This document shows positions 47,235-59,700 of a DNA stretch of 64,000 nucleotides, piece after piece; within the stretch, counting starts at the first letter, position 1, and every line of letters starts with the position of its first letter. Source of the DNA: Planococcus citri (lineage: Eukaryota > Arthropoda > Insecta > Hemiptera > Pseudococcidae). The stretch covers positions 48,918,001-48,982,000 of the forward strand of contig NC_088679.1 of NCBI RefSeq assembly GCF_950023065.1, given 5' to 3'. The position numbers were made by a program, and so were the translations under genes. The notes beneath the pieces were generated by a model. The model had not been told where the DNA came from. It saw only the letters and a program-made list of their open reading frames with translations, and ran no database searches.

Positions 47235-48926
47235 CGTATTTCACAACCTGATGGACTCCTACTACACTTAGAACCACCCCACTTCCAGCACCTACCCTCA
47301 ATGCAACCTAATACACTCCCTTTGCAACGAAATTTTACCTCGTCTCTCCGCAAACTGGTTTCACCTCCGCAAAGTCCAAAAAAGTCGTCATTTTTTTCAA
47401 CTTTGAAGCTTTATAACAATTGTCCTTTTAAACTTTTTCAAATTTTTTTTTGCTATAAACACTCTCCAGCTTACAGGCGTTCGTATGGATAAAAATTCAG
47501 AATTTTTGGATCGGCAAGTTTTGAGTTTACCCATTACAAAAAAAGGGGACTTTCCTTTATAGTATTATAGATGCTGGCTGCTTGTACAATATTCGTGTAT
47601 GCGATGAAATGAGTTTCCTACATATTTTTCTCGTCATCTAGTCTTTGTGGAATTCGATTCCACGTACATTTGTGGGTTATTGCAAGTTTGAACAGATAGG
47701 AGCTTCTGAGAATTTAAGCTGTCGAAATAACGGCTGAGGAAATTTCAGGTCTTAACAAAAGTTATAATCTATCGACCTTTTTATAAAACAATTTCTACTT
47801 CGTAATGTAAGTAATTTGAGAAAGCACTAGGCCAATTATTTCCTCAAAAATTGTGATTTTTTTATCTGGCATTCCAATTTCTCCATAAGGTGTACCTATA
47901 CCTACGTCCTACTACCTATTTACCTATGTTTGAAAGTAACTGAATATCGATGTTTTCAATTTTTTCACATTAGGTATAAGCCCTAATAAAAGTTATCAAA
48001 ATTGCAGAAATTGAACAATTTTTCATTTTTAGAAAAAATTTTGAATCTGGAAAACCCTATTCGAAAAGACTACTAACACCAACATCACAGTGAACCAAAT
48101 CACCCCTTATCTCAGCGCATCCAATTTTTTTGAAAAAATTATCATGTATCGGTCAAGTGCTGTCCTGTCATTTCTTATTGATTTTGGCAATTACATCTTA
48201 CCAGGGAACATCTCGCGGTCATTCATGTCACCGATTTTGCTCATTTTTTTCCGAAACATTGAAACCAGTAAATAGCTGCTCAAACGAAAAATCGAGGGTC
48301 CCACAGGTTGTTATGAAAATTGAATGACCAACCAACATCTTTATTTTTGACACAGGTGATGAATACATGGGTAGGTGTGTTTTAGGGACGCAAATCTTTC
48401 AAAAAATGTCAAAAAATACGATTTTTCTGCTCATTTTTAAAGATTAGATTTATTCCCAGATTTGCAGTTGTGCAATCGCTTATTTTGAGCTTTTAGAGCT
48501 CTTCTGCGAAGAAATTTAAGCCTTAAAAATACGATCTTCTCATTCATGTCGAAAATCACTCGAAAAAATCTACTTGTAATTACTAATTAGAATACATATG
48601 ACCTGGAATTATTGTAGATGCACATATTACGTTTCGGGTCTCGAGGAATTCTTTAGAAAAAGAAATTGTTCACTTTTTTGACGTTTTATTTGGATCACAA
48701 TTTTGTTTAATCACATTTTTGCATAGGTAGTGATTTCATTTTCTCATTTTTTTCACACTATTGGATGAATACGTAGGTACTTTAAATTTTCTTGAAAATA
48801 TTGTTATTTTTCTGTTTTTTTTTTTCGTAATACTTACATAATATTGTCTGTTTCTCAACTCTGAATGTTTTTTTCCTCGATCCTTATAGCTCATTTTTTT
48901 GAAAAACAGTCGTTTTTACTCATTAG
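47235..48926. other. Stretch without a recognisable gene
   Basis: No gene is seen. Plus-strand frames near 47160-47492 begin inside the MITE and are not credible. The rest is AT-rich single-copy-looking DNA. Confidence 0.45.
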
Positions 48927-49183
48927 ATGTGTTCTTTTTAAACGGATTCTGGCAGATTTTCAAGAATCTGGATTTCGGACGTTTTTTGAAATCTCTTTTT
49001 TCTACACTTTTGAGATTACATTCACCAATTTTTCAAAACCTCAAGCCTTCTTTTTCGAAGTAAGTAAAATCCGAAATCCATTTTCAAAAGCTGCTACCCG
49101 TGCAGATTCTTGTGGATTCTAAATCTGCCAAAATCAAGATTCTCGGAAATCTGCCTGCCAAAATCCGTGTAAAAAGGACACAT
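48927..49183. repeat. Short inverted-repeat element, copy 2
   Basis: The left end ATGTGTTCTTTTTAAACGG and the reversed right end ATGTGTCCTTTTTACACGG are inverted repeats that continue into GATT(T/C)TGGCAG and GAGAATCT-like sequence for about 45 bp. The right arm matches copy 1 at 28729-28884 (ACACGGATTTTGGCAGG and CAGATTTAGAATCCAC). At 257 bp this copy is longer and retains more of the interior. No clear target-site duplication is visible. Confidence 0.7.
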
Positions 49184-52100
49184 TTATTATCCAAGTGTTT
49201 CCAAAAACCATTTCTGAAAATAATTGAAATTCGAGAGGAGAATGCCATTTTTCTAGTGGAAATCTTGTGAATTGTAAGTCTGAATGGTGAAAATACAAAG
49301 AGGATAGCAGAAAACCGTTTGGGTCTTGTACTTTTTGAAGTTGACGCACCTAATCTCCATATTTTCTGTGTAAAATTGAGGAAATGCAGAAAATTGAACA
49401 TTAGGTAAGTTAGCAAGTCCAAATTTACAATTGTAAATTTCACCTAAATTGTTTTCCCTTCCTGAGTAAATTTTTTACGAACAAAAAGTAGGAAAAAGTA
49501 ATACAATATTGAAAATGAGATACCAAATGACGACAAACAAATGCAACAGAAAGTGCAGCTATAGCATTTGCTCTCTTTTCTCTTCTTTTTATTTTATAAA
49601 ATTCGAAGAGAGTGGAAAATTTTCGAATGTGCTTTCTAATTTCTATCTTCAACATTTTATCAATTTGAAGTCGAAAAACTCTATCTGGTTTTGTTGGAAG
49701 TATTTCTTTTTTTTTCTCCCTGAAAAATAGGTTCAATTCTGTGACATTTTTATAAAAAATTGCATGTTGCCAATAAACGTAAGTCGTAGGTAGCTTTTTT
49801 TCTGCTTGGATGAATTTAGGCTCAATTCTGAAAACTGCTGGATTTTTATCACACTTGTCCAACTTCTTATGACATTTTCTTGATTTTGAATAGCTTACCA
49901 GTTACCAGCCATCATTAAGTGAAATTTGTAAAATGGGCGGTGGCCTTTTATTGAAACTTGGCTGTTTCTTCGCTATCTGATATTTTTTTCTTCTGTACGA
50001 AAATTAGTTGAATTGAATTAGTATTATGTACTATTGAGATTTTAAAAAAATATTGGCAACTCGCCACTTGCGAGTACCAAGATTACTTACTTTAAAAAAA
50101 TGTACGTTGAGTTGAAAATTAATTTTTAAATTATAGATCAACGTTGACAGTTGGATTAATTATTATCATTTCAAATGCAGTAAATATAATCCAAATTGAT
50201 GAATGATGTTAATGTTTTTTTTTTTTTTTTTTTTCGTAAGTGATTACCGCTTACTTATGTCTAGATCGTTATTTCAAAGATACGCCAGATTCTGATTGAT
50301 GTTTGAAAAATCATGTGCATTATATTCCCCGACGAGTATTACCTACCTACTCGTATTGAAGTGGCGCGCGTCATACCTTGAGCGTTTTTTTCCCTTAAGT
50401 AGTAGGTAATGGAAATATAATGCATATTTACTTGTGGAAAATTGACCTCCGAATGATTGTCATGAATTTTTAGTCGTTTCATACATATTTTTTCAATTAC
50501 GATACCGTGTAGGTTGAATGGCATTTGAAAACAACCGAAGTCTACTTGTACATATAAGTTGATGAGTTTTTTGACGCACCGAAAGGAGAATAATTTTGCT
50601 AAATTGTCTAAAATAGTGTATTAGGGTCTTTTAATCGGATATATTATATGTATAGGAATAATTACTTAATAAAAAGAAAGGAAAAAGAAAAGAAAAAAGG
50701 GGGTTTTAAAATTCGTTATTGAACAACCATTTTGAACCGCGGCAACCGGTCTCGTAAATTTAAGTTTTTATAATTGGACGAGAAGAAATTTAGGTTAATT
50801 GCATTAATTAACGCTGTCTCAGTGTATTACGGGTAAAGGATGAGGCGAGGGGATAATATAGTATAATTACCGCGGCTTTAAAAGTAACCTGACAGGCAAT
50901 TAATGTGAAAAATGAATAAGAACCATTACGAATACATTGGTACGATGTAAGGTGCGTATGTGTTAGTGCATTGTCAAGTTCAACGAGTTCGGTTCCTATG
51001 AGCGAAAATACCTTTACCTGTTGAATTTCCCGTAGTATTAATGTTTGCCTGTTGTGACTTTTCGAAACTAGTTATTTTCAGAAAATTACACGGTATTCGT
51101 GAATAAATATGCAGGTTGCTGTTATTGCTTGAAGGTGAAACCTGTACATGAACCAAACCTTAGTTAATAAAAGATCTTGTCTTTGGCATAACCGGTTGGA
51201 GTTTTTTTTCTTTCATTTTTCATTTTACAAAATATCCGTTAATTTTGAATTAGTTTGCCAATCCGGTGATTTTTTTTCAAGTATTGGCGCGTTTGGTAAC
51301 ATTTTTTACGATCATTTTTACCGAAGTGTGATTTGTAGTAGCGATGTCAGTGACTGCTGATGACTGATTTGGTTTGGTATACGAGTACCTAACCGCAGCT
51401 AGCTGTGTTTTAATATTTTATTATCCATCGTTGATATAATGTAGTAAAATTGTCCAATATGTAAAACAATCGAGATAAGCTGCTCGTAATGGAAATACCT
51501 TTAAAAATGGAAATATTTTAATCGCAAGTCGTATGAGTCATGTGTTGAAGTTTCGGCGTTATGTCGTCGGACGGCCGTGTGAAACAGTGTAATTAATTTG
51601 GCTGGTATAAGTCGAGTTGAGAAATAATGGTATATAAAACAACTTGTCCCCAGTCGCCTGGTATGTGACGTCATTAATTATTGAACTTTACTACATCGCA
51701 GTCAATGACATTGTGTGTAGAATTACTTGTATAATATTGTTGTCGCTTTTGTAAAATATTTACTTCATAATCACCATCGTGTCTGATTTGGTTTCCTTTT
51801 TTTTTAAAAAATAATTTTAAAGCTAATAACGAGTACAATCCTCTGAGCTAAGTATCTGATTCATGAAAGTACGTATAGGCAAGGTGTCTGGTGTACGGAA
51901 GGGGGTGGCTATCTGGCTAATTATCGTGATATATTTTGGTGCAGAATTTGATGTGAAATGTTCTTTAAATGGCATTGCATGGCTGTGATAATTCATTTTT
52001 GTGGGGAGGTTTTTTTTTATTTAAGATGTCCTTGTCCCCTTCCCTCCCTTCTCGCTGCCCAAAATGGAATAAGAAATGAGCATTCAAAAGGAAGAAGAAA

Positions 52101-55100
52101 AAATCATAGATGTGAAAGTCTTGTTTGATTTTTTCCAATTTTTGGCCAAAAATTATCAATTTTTTTTTCATTTTTTAAATTCGGTCTCTTTGTTGCGTTT
52201 ATTTATTAGTAAATATTTATTTCTTCTTCAATCGACATTTTAGAATTGGAAAATGCTCACTATCATGAATTCACGATTTATCATCCTTCCAGGGAAGAAG
52301 TTTGAACGTGACAAAAATCTAAATTCTTTCGGATGTGCTAGACGTTCATTTTCACCATTTAGCACTGACTCCAGTTGTTATTTTTTGCTGGTAAATAGGT
52401 ACTGTGATTTCATTAGGAGCTGTGTCAGCAAAATTTGCTCGGAAGAGATTGATGGAGAAAAAAGGATGAAAATCCTTTTTGAAAAAGGCCTTTACTAGAA
52501 CAGATTGGAACTTTGGAAGAAAACCAACGTTTTTGTAACATTTTGAAAAATCAAAGTTTTTGAAAAATAATGTAGAGGGATGAATCCAAATGTTGTATCT
52601 TGCGCCCAGGTTTTCATAGGCCGAAACTCGGTGTGAAAATTTAGAGTATCGGTGTTGCCAGGTTGCCAGCCGTCAAGATTCAACTTGAGATTGCAAGATT
52701 TTTCATCCCTCCTTGGGGAAGTACCTACCTCAAGAGATCCCACAAAAATTCAGGAAATCTCAACAAAATTCACAATATAACCAAAAATTTCCATAAGTAT
52801 CTATATTTTGTTCTTTTGAAAAATGCTTGCCATGTATTTTCCATTCTTCTTTTTCATCTTGTTCACAAAAAAACGATTTTATTGTTTGTTTTTTTTTTTT
52901 TTTTTTTTTGTTATTTTCATGACATCAAGTACTTTTACCTAAGTACTTTGTTGGTTAGCTTTCAAATTCTGATTGAATTTTTCCTCAACACTTACTTCCT
53001 ATTCTTATCTTCTTCACTGTATTGTGATTTTTAGCATAAAAAAAATGGCCATGTGGATTGCTGACTACCATTATTTTACAATCCGGCTGCTAAAAAGTTG
53101 CGAAAAGTGCTGATATTCTGCCCCTCGTCAGGCTTTTCCCCCTAGCGCCTTAACGAAGCCTGTTTTCAGAGATACTGATTTTTCTCTGTACAGTGTACAT
53201 ATATTATGATTAGGTGTTTTATGATTTTAATCGTTTATGAATTGAACCGTTGTGAGCAAAGTGATAACCAACACGTGAAGGAAATCAGGTTTGAAAAGAA
53301 TTACTCAATTTTTTCCATTGTTATCGATTTTTGAAATAATATGAAACGATTAAAAAGTGTGACGGCTTCTTTCGTTCATGCTCATTTGCTCACAAAAAAT
53401 GATTCTCAGTAATGATGAGGAAAATTTCAAGGCAGATAGTTAATTTGCTCAACTAGTAAAACTGGCCTCATTTAGAGCGTTTTTTGTTTCCAACATCATG
53501 GATTCTACTTCATTGGTTTGGACTACAGTACCACTGCAATGTTCCAATAGGTAGCTTAAAAACTTGCCTATAATTTTTTTAACCATTTGTTCTAAGTGTA
53601 CATTTAAAAGGGAAAAAAAGAAATCGTTGCAATTTTGTAGCATAATAGAATGTAGAATGGTACGTTTCCAGTTGAAAATTAGCACTTGTGCAAAATGATC
53701 GAATAACTACCAGTCAGCGCATTTGAATGTGATAATTTAAGGGCCTTCGAATCGCTTACGTGCTGTTTAAACCGCTCATTTTACTCCTATCGCTCATGTT
53801 TTCTCGCTATCAGCGAGACATGGCTTGTATGGCGATTTTTTTGCTGTCGAAGGAAGTTGGTATCATTTTCATGTGTGATTTCATGCCCTTCGAACGAGAC
53901 GTTTTATTTGAACGAACTCTGAGAACTCTAACAGAGAGATCTTTCTGCTGATGATTATGTGCAGTGTGCACGTAATCACTAATCATATCTCATATTCAAA
54001 GTTGGTACATCTACATATGGGAAATATGTAGTAAGTACTTTGATTTGGTGACATAGCGAAGCATTTCCCAATGGCAAAAGATGTACATTTGACGTCGTCT
54101 TCGTCGTTTGCTGAAGCGATTTAGCGACAGTTTTGTGATTGCAGGAGAGAAAAAGTACCGCATTGGCGAGTAATTTTAATATATTCACGTAGGTATTGCC
54201 AAGCCAACAGTTGTAGGTGAAACCGTCGAGGCAGAGTAAAGCAAAAGAATGTGTGTGAGGAGAAAATGGCAGTAATGAATATGAGTGGAGTTGAACATAA
54301 GTGCGCTGAGGTTCAGTCAGAGCAGCGATTACGCAACATTTTCGAAAGGTGCAAGCGCGGCCGGATGACGTCAAGCTTACTTTTTCAACTCACCAGTTCT
54401 CGGACTTGTGACCTTCATTCTGTTCAGACTTGATGATAATGATTACGATATGGACGATAATGAGTCGACATGTTCGATCATTGGAAGTTAAACTGCCGAA
54501 TTCGAATCCCTACGCTCTGTGGCTGAAGATAAAATATTTCATTTCCGTCGATACAAAGTTCGCGCGATAAAAATTAATCACCTAAGCGCGCGGTTTCTCC
54601 GAAAAAAAGAAACGTACCATGATTTTTTGATTGCAAAACGATAAATTAGAATGTTTTTTCGTAAACGGTTCACCTGGAAAATGCTACTTATTAGAGAAGC
54701 ATTTAGCGATAGATGTATACGGCAGCCGCGCATAATTAGACACATTTACGTAAAAAAAAAAATTGCAGTGATCTCGTTGATCCCTCGGTAGATTTAGATA
54801 AGGCGAGTTTAATTATCGAATCTCATTATAAATTCTCCATGTAGCAACGATTAGTGATGCGCGAACGAATTTTTCCAACCATTGTAGACGTAGAAGGATG
54901 AAAATATACGAGTAGGTACCAGGTATACGCTTGTGCAGATACTCTCGTATACCTGAGGAAACGAGAACCGATCGCATTTTTTTCCTCGAAGAATTCCTCC
55001 GCACATCTTTTTCCAGGAATACCTGTGGCAGATTTCAATCTCACGTTAGCAACAATTTATCAATCTGGAAACGTGAGCGAAACTCGGAAATAAATGATAG

Positions 55101-55781
55101 TTGCATTTAAAATGCAAAACTAAACTGTTATTACGTATTAATCATAATTATAGACATTAAAACAACAACTAAGGTAGTGTTTTCATGCTAAAACATGCGT
55201 TATGAAAAGAAAAAGAGAAGAAAAACTCGAGGTCGTTACATTCAAATCGCAGCTAGGCGACAAATTCTTCTCTCTCGTTGTTCCGAGAAGTTATTTTTTA
55301 TGATTATAGGAATTTTAATACAACGACAGACGGATGGGACTGTTCAACGTCTCTCTCCTTGATGGAATAACTCTTCCGAATCTCAAATATTTTTCATTCT
55401 TCATCTTGCTGCGCAGGTATACCTACTCACTATAGACAAACCTCTCGTATAGCTTTACTTTTTCATCAACGCTAAGTATTTGCATGATTTATCGCCTAAC
55501 GTGAATCACTTCGAAATAGCAATTTACTGTCGAAATTTGAGTTTAAAAAAAGTTCCAATTGTACGGATGAATGTGGATACAACTCAGCAGTGACCAAGAA
55601 CCGAACAAATATTGGTTTTCGTGATGATTTTCTCATTTTTTGAAAATGTTGTTTCCTCTCCCACAAAAAATGTCGACAATATGAAAATCAAATTTGAAAG
55701 TTTATCTCTCTGTGTCATAGTATCATCTTGAATAAACTGAAAAAAACCATAATACTCCATTTTCCTCTTTTTTTTTGTGCC
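49184..55781. other. Long stretch without a recognisable gene
   Basis: This contains the longest frame of the window (minus strand 49440-49862, 140 codons), which is lysine/phenylalanine-rich, lacks recognisable domains and is probably chance. Long T runs lie at about 50216-50235 and 52889-52909. Two perfect TGACGTCA sites occur at 51666-51673 and 54366-54373. A TATATAAA at 51631 could be a core promoter element, and a minus-strand donor CTG|GTGAGT at 54393-54388 follows an ATG frame MKVTSPRT; neither is enough to call a gene. Confidence 0.4.
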
Positions 55782-56740
55782 TTATGGCCAACCCTTTACC
55801 CACTGTCTGGGAGAAGTTCGAGATATGAATTTCAAAAACTTTCATAACAGAAGTTGGACTGAACAATTAAGATTGTATTTGAAAAAAAAAATGTAATTTG
55901 GTGATTAATCATTTTGAAAATTGTGGATGGATTTTCGAAAAAAAAAAAAAACTGATTCTGATTAACCCGTTAATGCCTGAGAGAAATTTAAACGATAAAT
56001 TTCAAGAATTTACATGAGAAAAGTCGAATAGAACAATCAAATTGTGATATTTGAAAAAAAAAGTTGAATTCAAGTGATCATTTATTTTGGAAATTGAGAA
56101 TTTTCCTCAATTTTCTCCAAACATTCCCTAATGCAGACGGAAACAAAAAGCCAAATTGATAGAAATTCGCTATAAAATTTTTTCGATTGAATTCCTCAAT
56201 TTTTTATAAGGCCCGCAAAGAAAAAATTTAATGCCTTAAAACACAAAATCCCATTCCCTTTTTTCAACTACTTCGACAGCTCACAAGGAAAAATTTTCAC
56301 ATTGTAACAAAGTAGTTGAAATAAAATAGGACCGATAAAATTCAAATTTTTACGATTTTTTTAAAATTAAAATTTTGAAATAAAATTTGATCAAAGTTCA
56401 AAACTTTGTCATTATCTTACCTTATTTTATTTCATTTATCAAAAATTTTCCTCGTGAGCTGTCAAAATCATTGAAAAAACGGAATGCAATTTTATGTTTT
56501 GAAGCTCTAAATTTTTCCCTTTGCGAATCTTATTAAAAGAATCGTGAAAAACATCTGGAAAAATTGTTAGCTGATTGAATTTTACAGTAAATTTCTATCA
56601 ACTTGGCGTTTGTCACTCAAATTCATGTTTATTTCAAATATCAGAATCTGATTGTTCAATTTGACTTCTCTCATGAAAATTCTTGAAATTTATCGGCTGT
56701 AGTGGCTGAACTTCTCCCAGGCGTTAAAGGATTAATAGAA
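55782..56740. repeat. Diverged foldback repeat built from three related units
   Basis: A unit with CTGGGAGAAGTTC...AAATTTCAA...CATGAGA...GAACAAT occurs at about 55785-55890 and 55965-56190 on the plus strand and at 56585-56733 inverted. Between the last two, inner arms 56232-56335 and 56428-56520 are also inverted repeats (CGACAGCTCACAAGGAAAA against GACAGCTCACGAGGAAAA). The whole is a long palindrome centred near 56350-56370 with an extra half unit on its left. Divergence is considerable, so it is an old element. No target-site duplication or coding region was identified. Confidence 0.72.
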
Positions 56741-59700
56741 TGTAATTTTTTGGAAAATCCAAATCTCAAAAAAAAAACATTTCCTTTTTAGGAAAAATTC
56801 GCGGTATTTCTTTTCTCTTGGACCGTACGTGATAAATGAAGGTCAATCAGTACTTTGAAAATAAAAATGGATTTCCAGGTGACCAAACCTTCTCACATGC
56901 CTCCCTTCCTATACGGTAGTGAAGATCGATTAATAGAAACTGCAATTGCATCCAAGTTGGATACCGGTTTGCGTATATCGAGAAACAAATGTAACGTGGT
57001 AAATTAATAGACATGGACCTACTGTCATAGAAGCGCGGAAATAATAAAACAAACCAAACCAGTTGCACTTCAGGATGAAGTATTTCTAATTATACAGCTG
57101 GAAAAACTTGACCGTGATTAGTGCCATGTTTACTTGCAAAAAGAACGATATTTACCGTTCATACTACATACGTACGTTAATAGTAATACCTACGATGTTT
57201 CTTTATTTCTGAATTATCTGCACGTGGAAGCATTACCGAGTGTAATATTTAGTATTTTTATTTACTTACATGTGCAAGGATTGGTATTTCAATTGCGTTT
57301 TTTTCCCCGATGTCGTTTATATGAGGAAAAATTATCGCGAGTGGATAATTATGCAAGTTTATAATATCTACTCTCAAAGTTTGATAAATCTTTCAGCATG
57401 TATATGTCAATGTTAATCCTGAGTAATCATTCGTAATACCTAATGAATATCGCACTGAAACAGCGATAAATTGGCTGTATTGCTATTTAGTACCTACCTA
57501 TCTGAATATTCAGTAAAAATAAGTGTTTTCAATGAGCTCCTCATTTCCTCGTGTTCTTGAATGATATTCGTACATTTTTTTGAAATAATTTTCTCAAGAG
57601 TACGTTCCTTACCGATGCAATATGGCCTGTTCACGATTACTCATTTTTCTCATGTACGTTTTGTCACCCATTAATTCTGATTTCGAAGAAATCATCGTCG
57701 AGTCGTACGAGTACAGAATTATTCAACATCTGTGCTACAAGTTGAGGCTTATTGGAATTTAAGGCGAGAGAAAAAAAAAACATTGAAGGCGACCGCGCGT
57801 TCGCGTTGGAATTGTACACTACACTTGTTAATTATATTTTCATAAGCTCGGTGAAGGCTAAAATGATTAAAACCCTTAATGTAGAGAGTTTAAATTTAGA
57901 GTCGCTATTTAACTGCATAACAAATAGTAGAAGCATACATACTCGTAGATGGTACATATTTTACATACCTACTAAGTATGTGAAGTGTAATTTTTTCCTT
58001 CACGTTTTTTTTTTTTTTTTTTTTTTTTTTTTGAATGAGCAAGGTACCTATATCTACGTATTAATCTGTTGGGGTAGTTTGGAAGGTTTCGATAGAAATG
58101 AGAGCGGATGAGGTAAATCATGTGTGGAATTTGTAAGAAAAATATAGGCAGAATACTGATTCATGTTTTGTGATTATCAAAAGTATTACTTGGCTGGATT
58201 AGAAGTTTCGGAAAAATTTTACCGCCTTAAAATATTACATGGATACGTGTAATATAAATTAAAAGTCTAAAAGTCATGAATAAATGTGCTGTACGTATGA
58301 GTCAAGGTTATTTTACAAGAATATTACGTCAAAGAAGTAATTTATACTCTGCTATTTAAATTTACTTAATAATAAATTCGTTTATTGCAACCTTTTTCCC
58401 TACATTTTCAAGTATGATGAGCTATCATATTTCATGAATCCAAGTTTGAGAAGTACATTCGTGCAAACTTAAAAAATTATGATATTCGATTATAGAAAGG
58501 TTACAATTGGCTTCATGAGAAGAAGTATCTTCTCAATTTGTCATTGGGAGGGAGGGGGACTTGCAAGTTTTTCTCATTCTGTGCATCTGTCGGAAGTACA
58601 TAATATGTGTAAGGTCATTTAAACTCAATTTTTATGAATTTTCCAGTGTCGTTGTAGACAAATGCATTATTTCAAAAAATTTGGGAGTTTTTTTTTCTAA
58701 TTTTAGGCTCATGTTTGGGGGGCTTAGAACACTCCTGAACAATCCGTCACCCTAAATTGATACAAAATTATCAAAAGTACATAACTTTTCATTAGTAGGT
58801 GGTCTAAAACCTTGACTTCTTTTATGAACACGTTGATTGTGATATTTTTCTTCACATCGTGAAAAACTTCCTTTTTTGGCAATTCAATTGCAAAAAGTAC
58901 AGCTCTCGAAAACGGAACAATGTCATTAAAAAATATGCAAAAAAAATTCAAAACACTTGAAAAAAATTATATTTTTAAACGAGATCGATTTTATGACCTT
59001 TTTCTTTTTAGTAAAAGGCGACATCAGCCATAAAAACCAACCAAACACTTGACCCTACAACAAATACTAATTATTCGGGTTTAAATTAATTGTAAATAAT
59101 TTGAAAACGTCGATAAAATTTCATTTATATTAATCTCTGTTCATTTTCAACAAACGATTCGATCGTAGGTATCTTGGTAATATAAAGTACGACAAAATAG
59201 ATACAGTGGTAATTTGTAAAGCCGTCACGTTTCTTTGCTTTTTTTCCTGCGTGTACCTCCATGTTAAAAAGATTTATTTCAGGTTTCCGAGTACGTATGT
59301 ACTCGTACGCGATATGCTTAGGGGCACTAAATTCCGACATTTAAATTATCGAAAAATTACCCGTATGATAACGTTCACGCATGGAAATGACCTTTTGATA
59401 AAAGTTCATTTTAGCACAATAAAAATGCCGGTTAGCGCGGTAAAACTTAGTAAGAATATCACCAGACCACTGATAAGTTATCAAACGTTTCGAAAACCGA
59501 AGGCCGGATGTTTTAAAAATATCTTACGCTCGCGGAGAATTTTTTGATTCGTTGATTCGTTAGGTTAGGCTACACATAGCAACGATTGAAATGAGTTGAA
59601 AAAATCGACCATGTTTTCTCCCTTTTCCTCAATTAGAACTTAAATTTTGTCTCCAACAAAGAAATAATGTATCAACATATGCTTTCCCACGAGGAGGCCT

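Noticed and set aside
49440..49862. Longest open frame (140 codons, minus strand)
   Set aside because: It has AT-rich chance composition (F, K, I and R rich), no domain or motif, and its length is within chance expectation for this base composition.
53979..54374. 131-codon minus-strand frame ending at a TGACGTCA site
   Set aside because: No recognisable domain; its plausible splice donor lies in the DNA before its start and the sequence reads like noncoding DNA.
54480..54520. TTCGAATCC-like word resembling a tRNA T-loop
   Set aside because: No matching acceptor stem or A and B boxes surround it.
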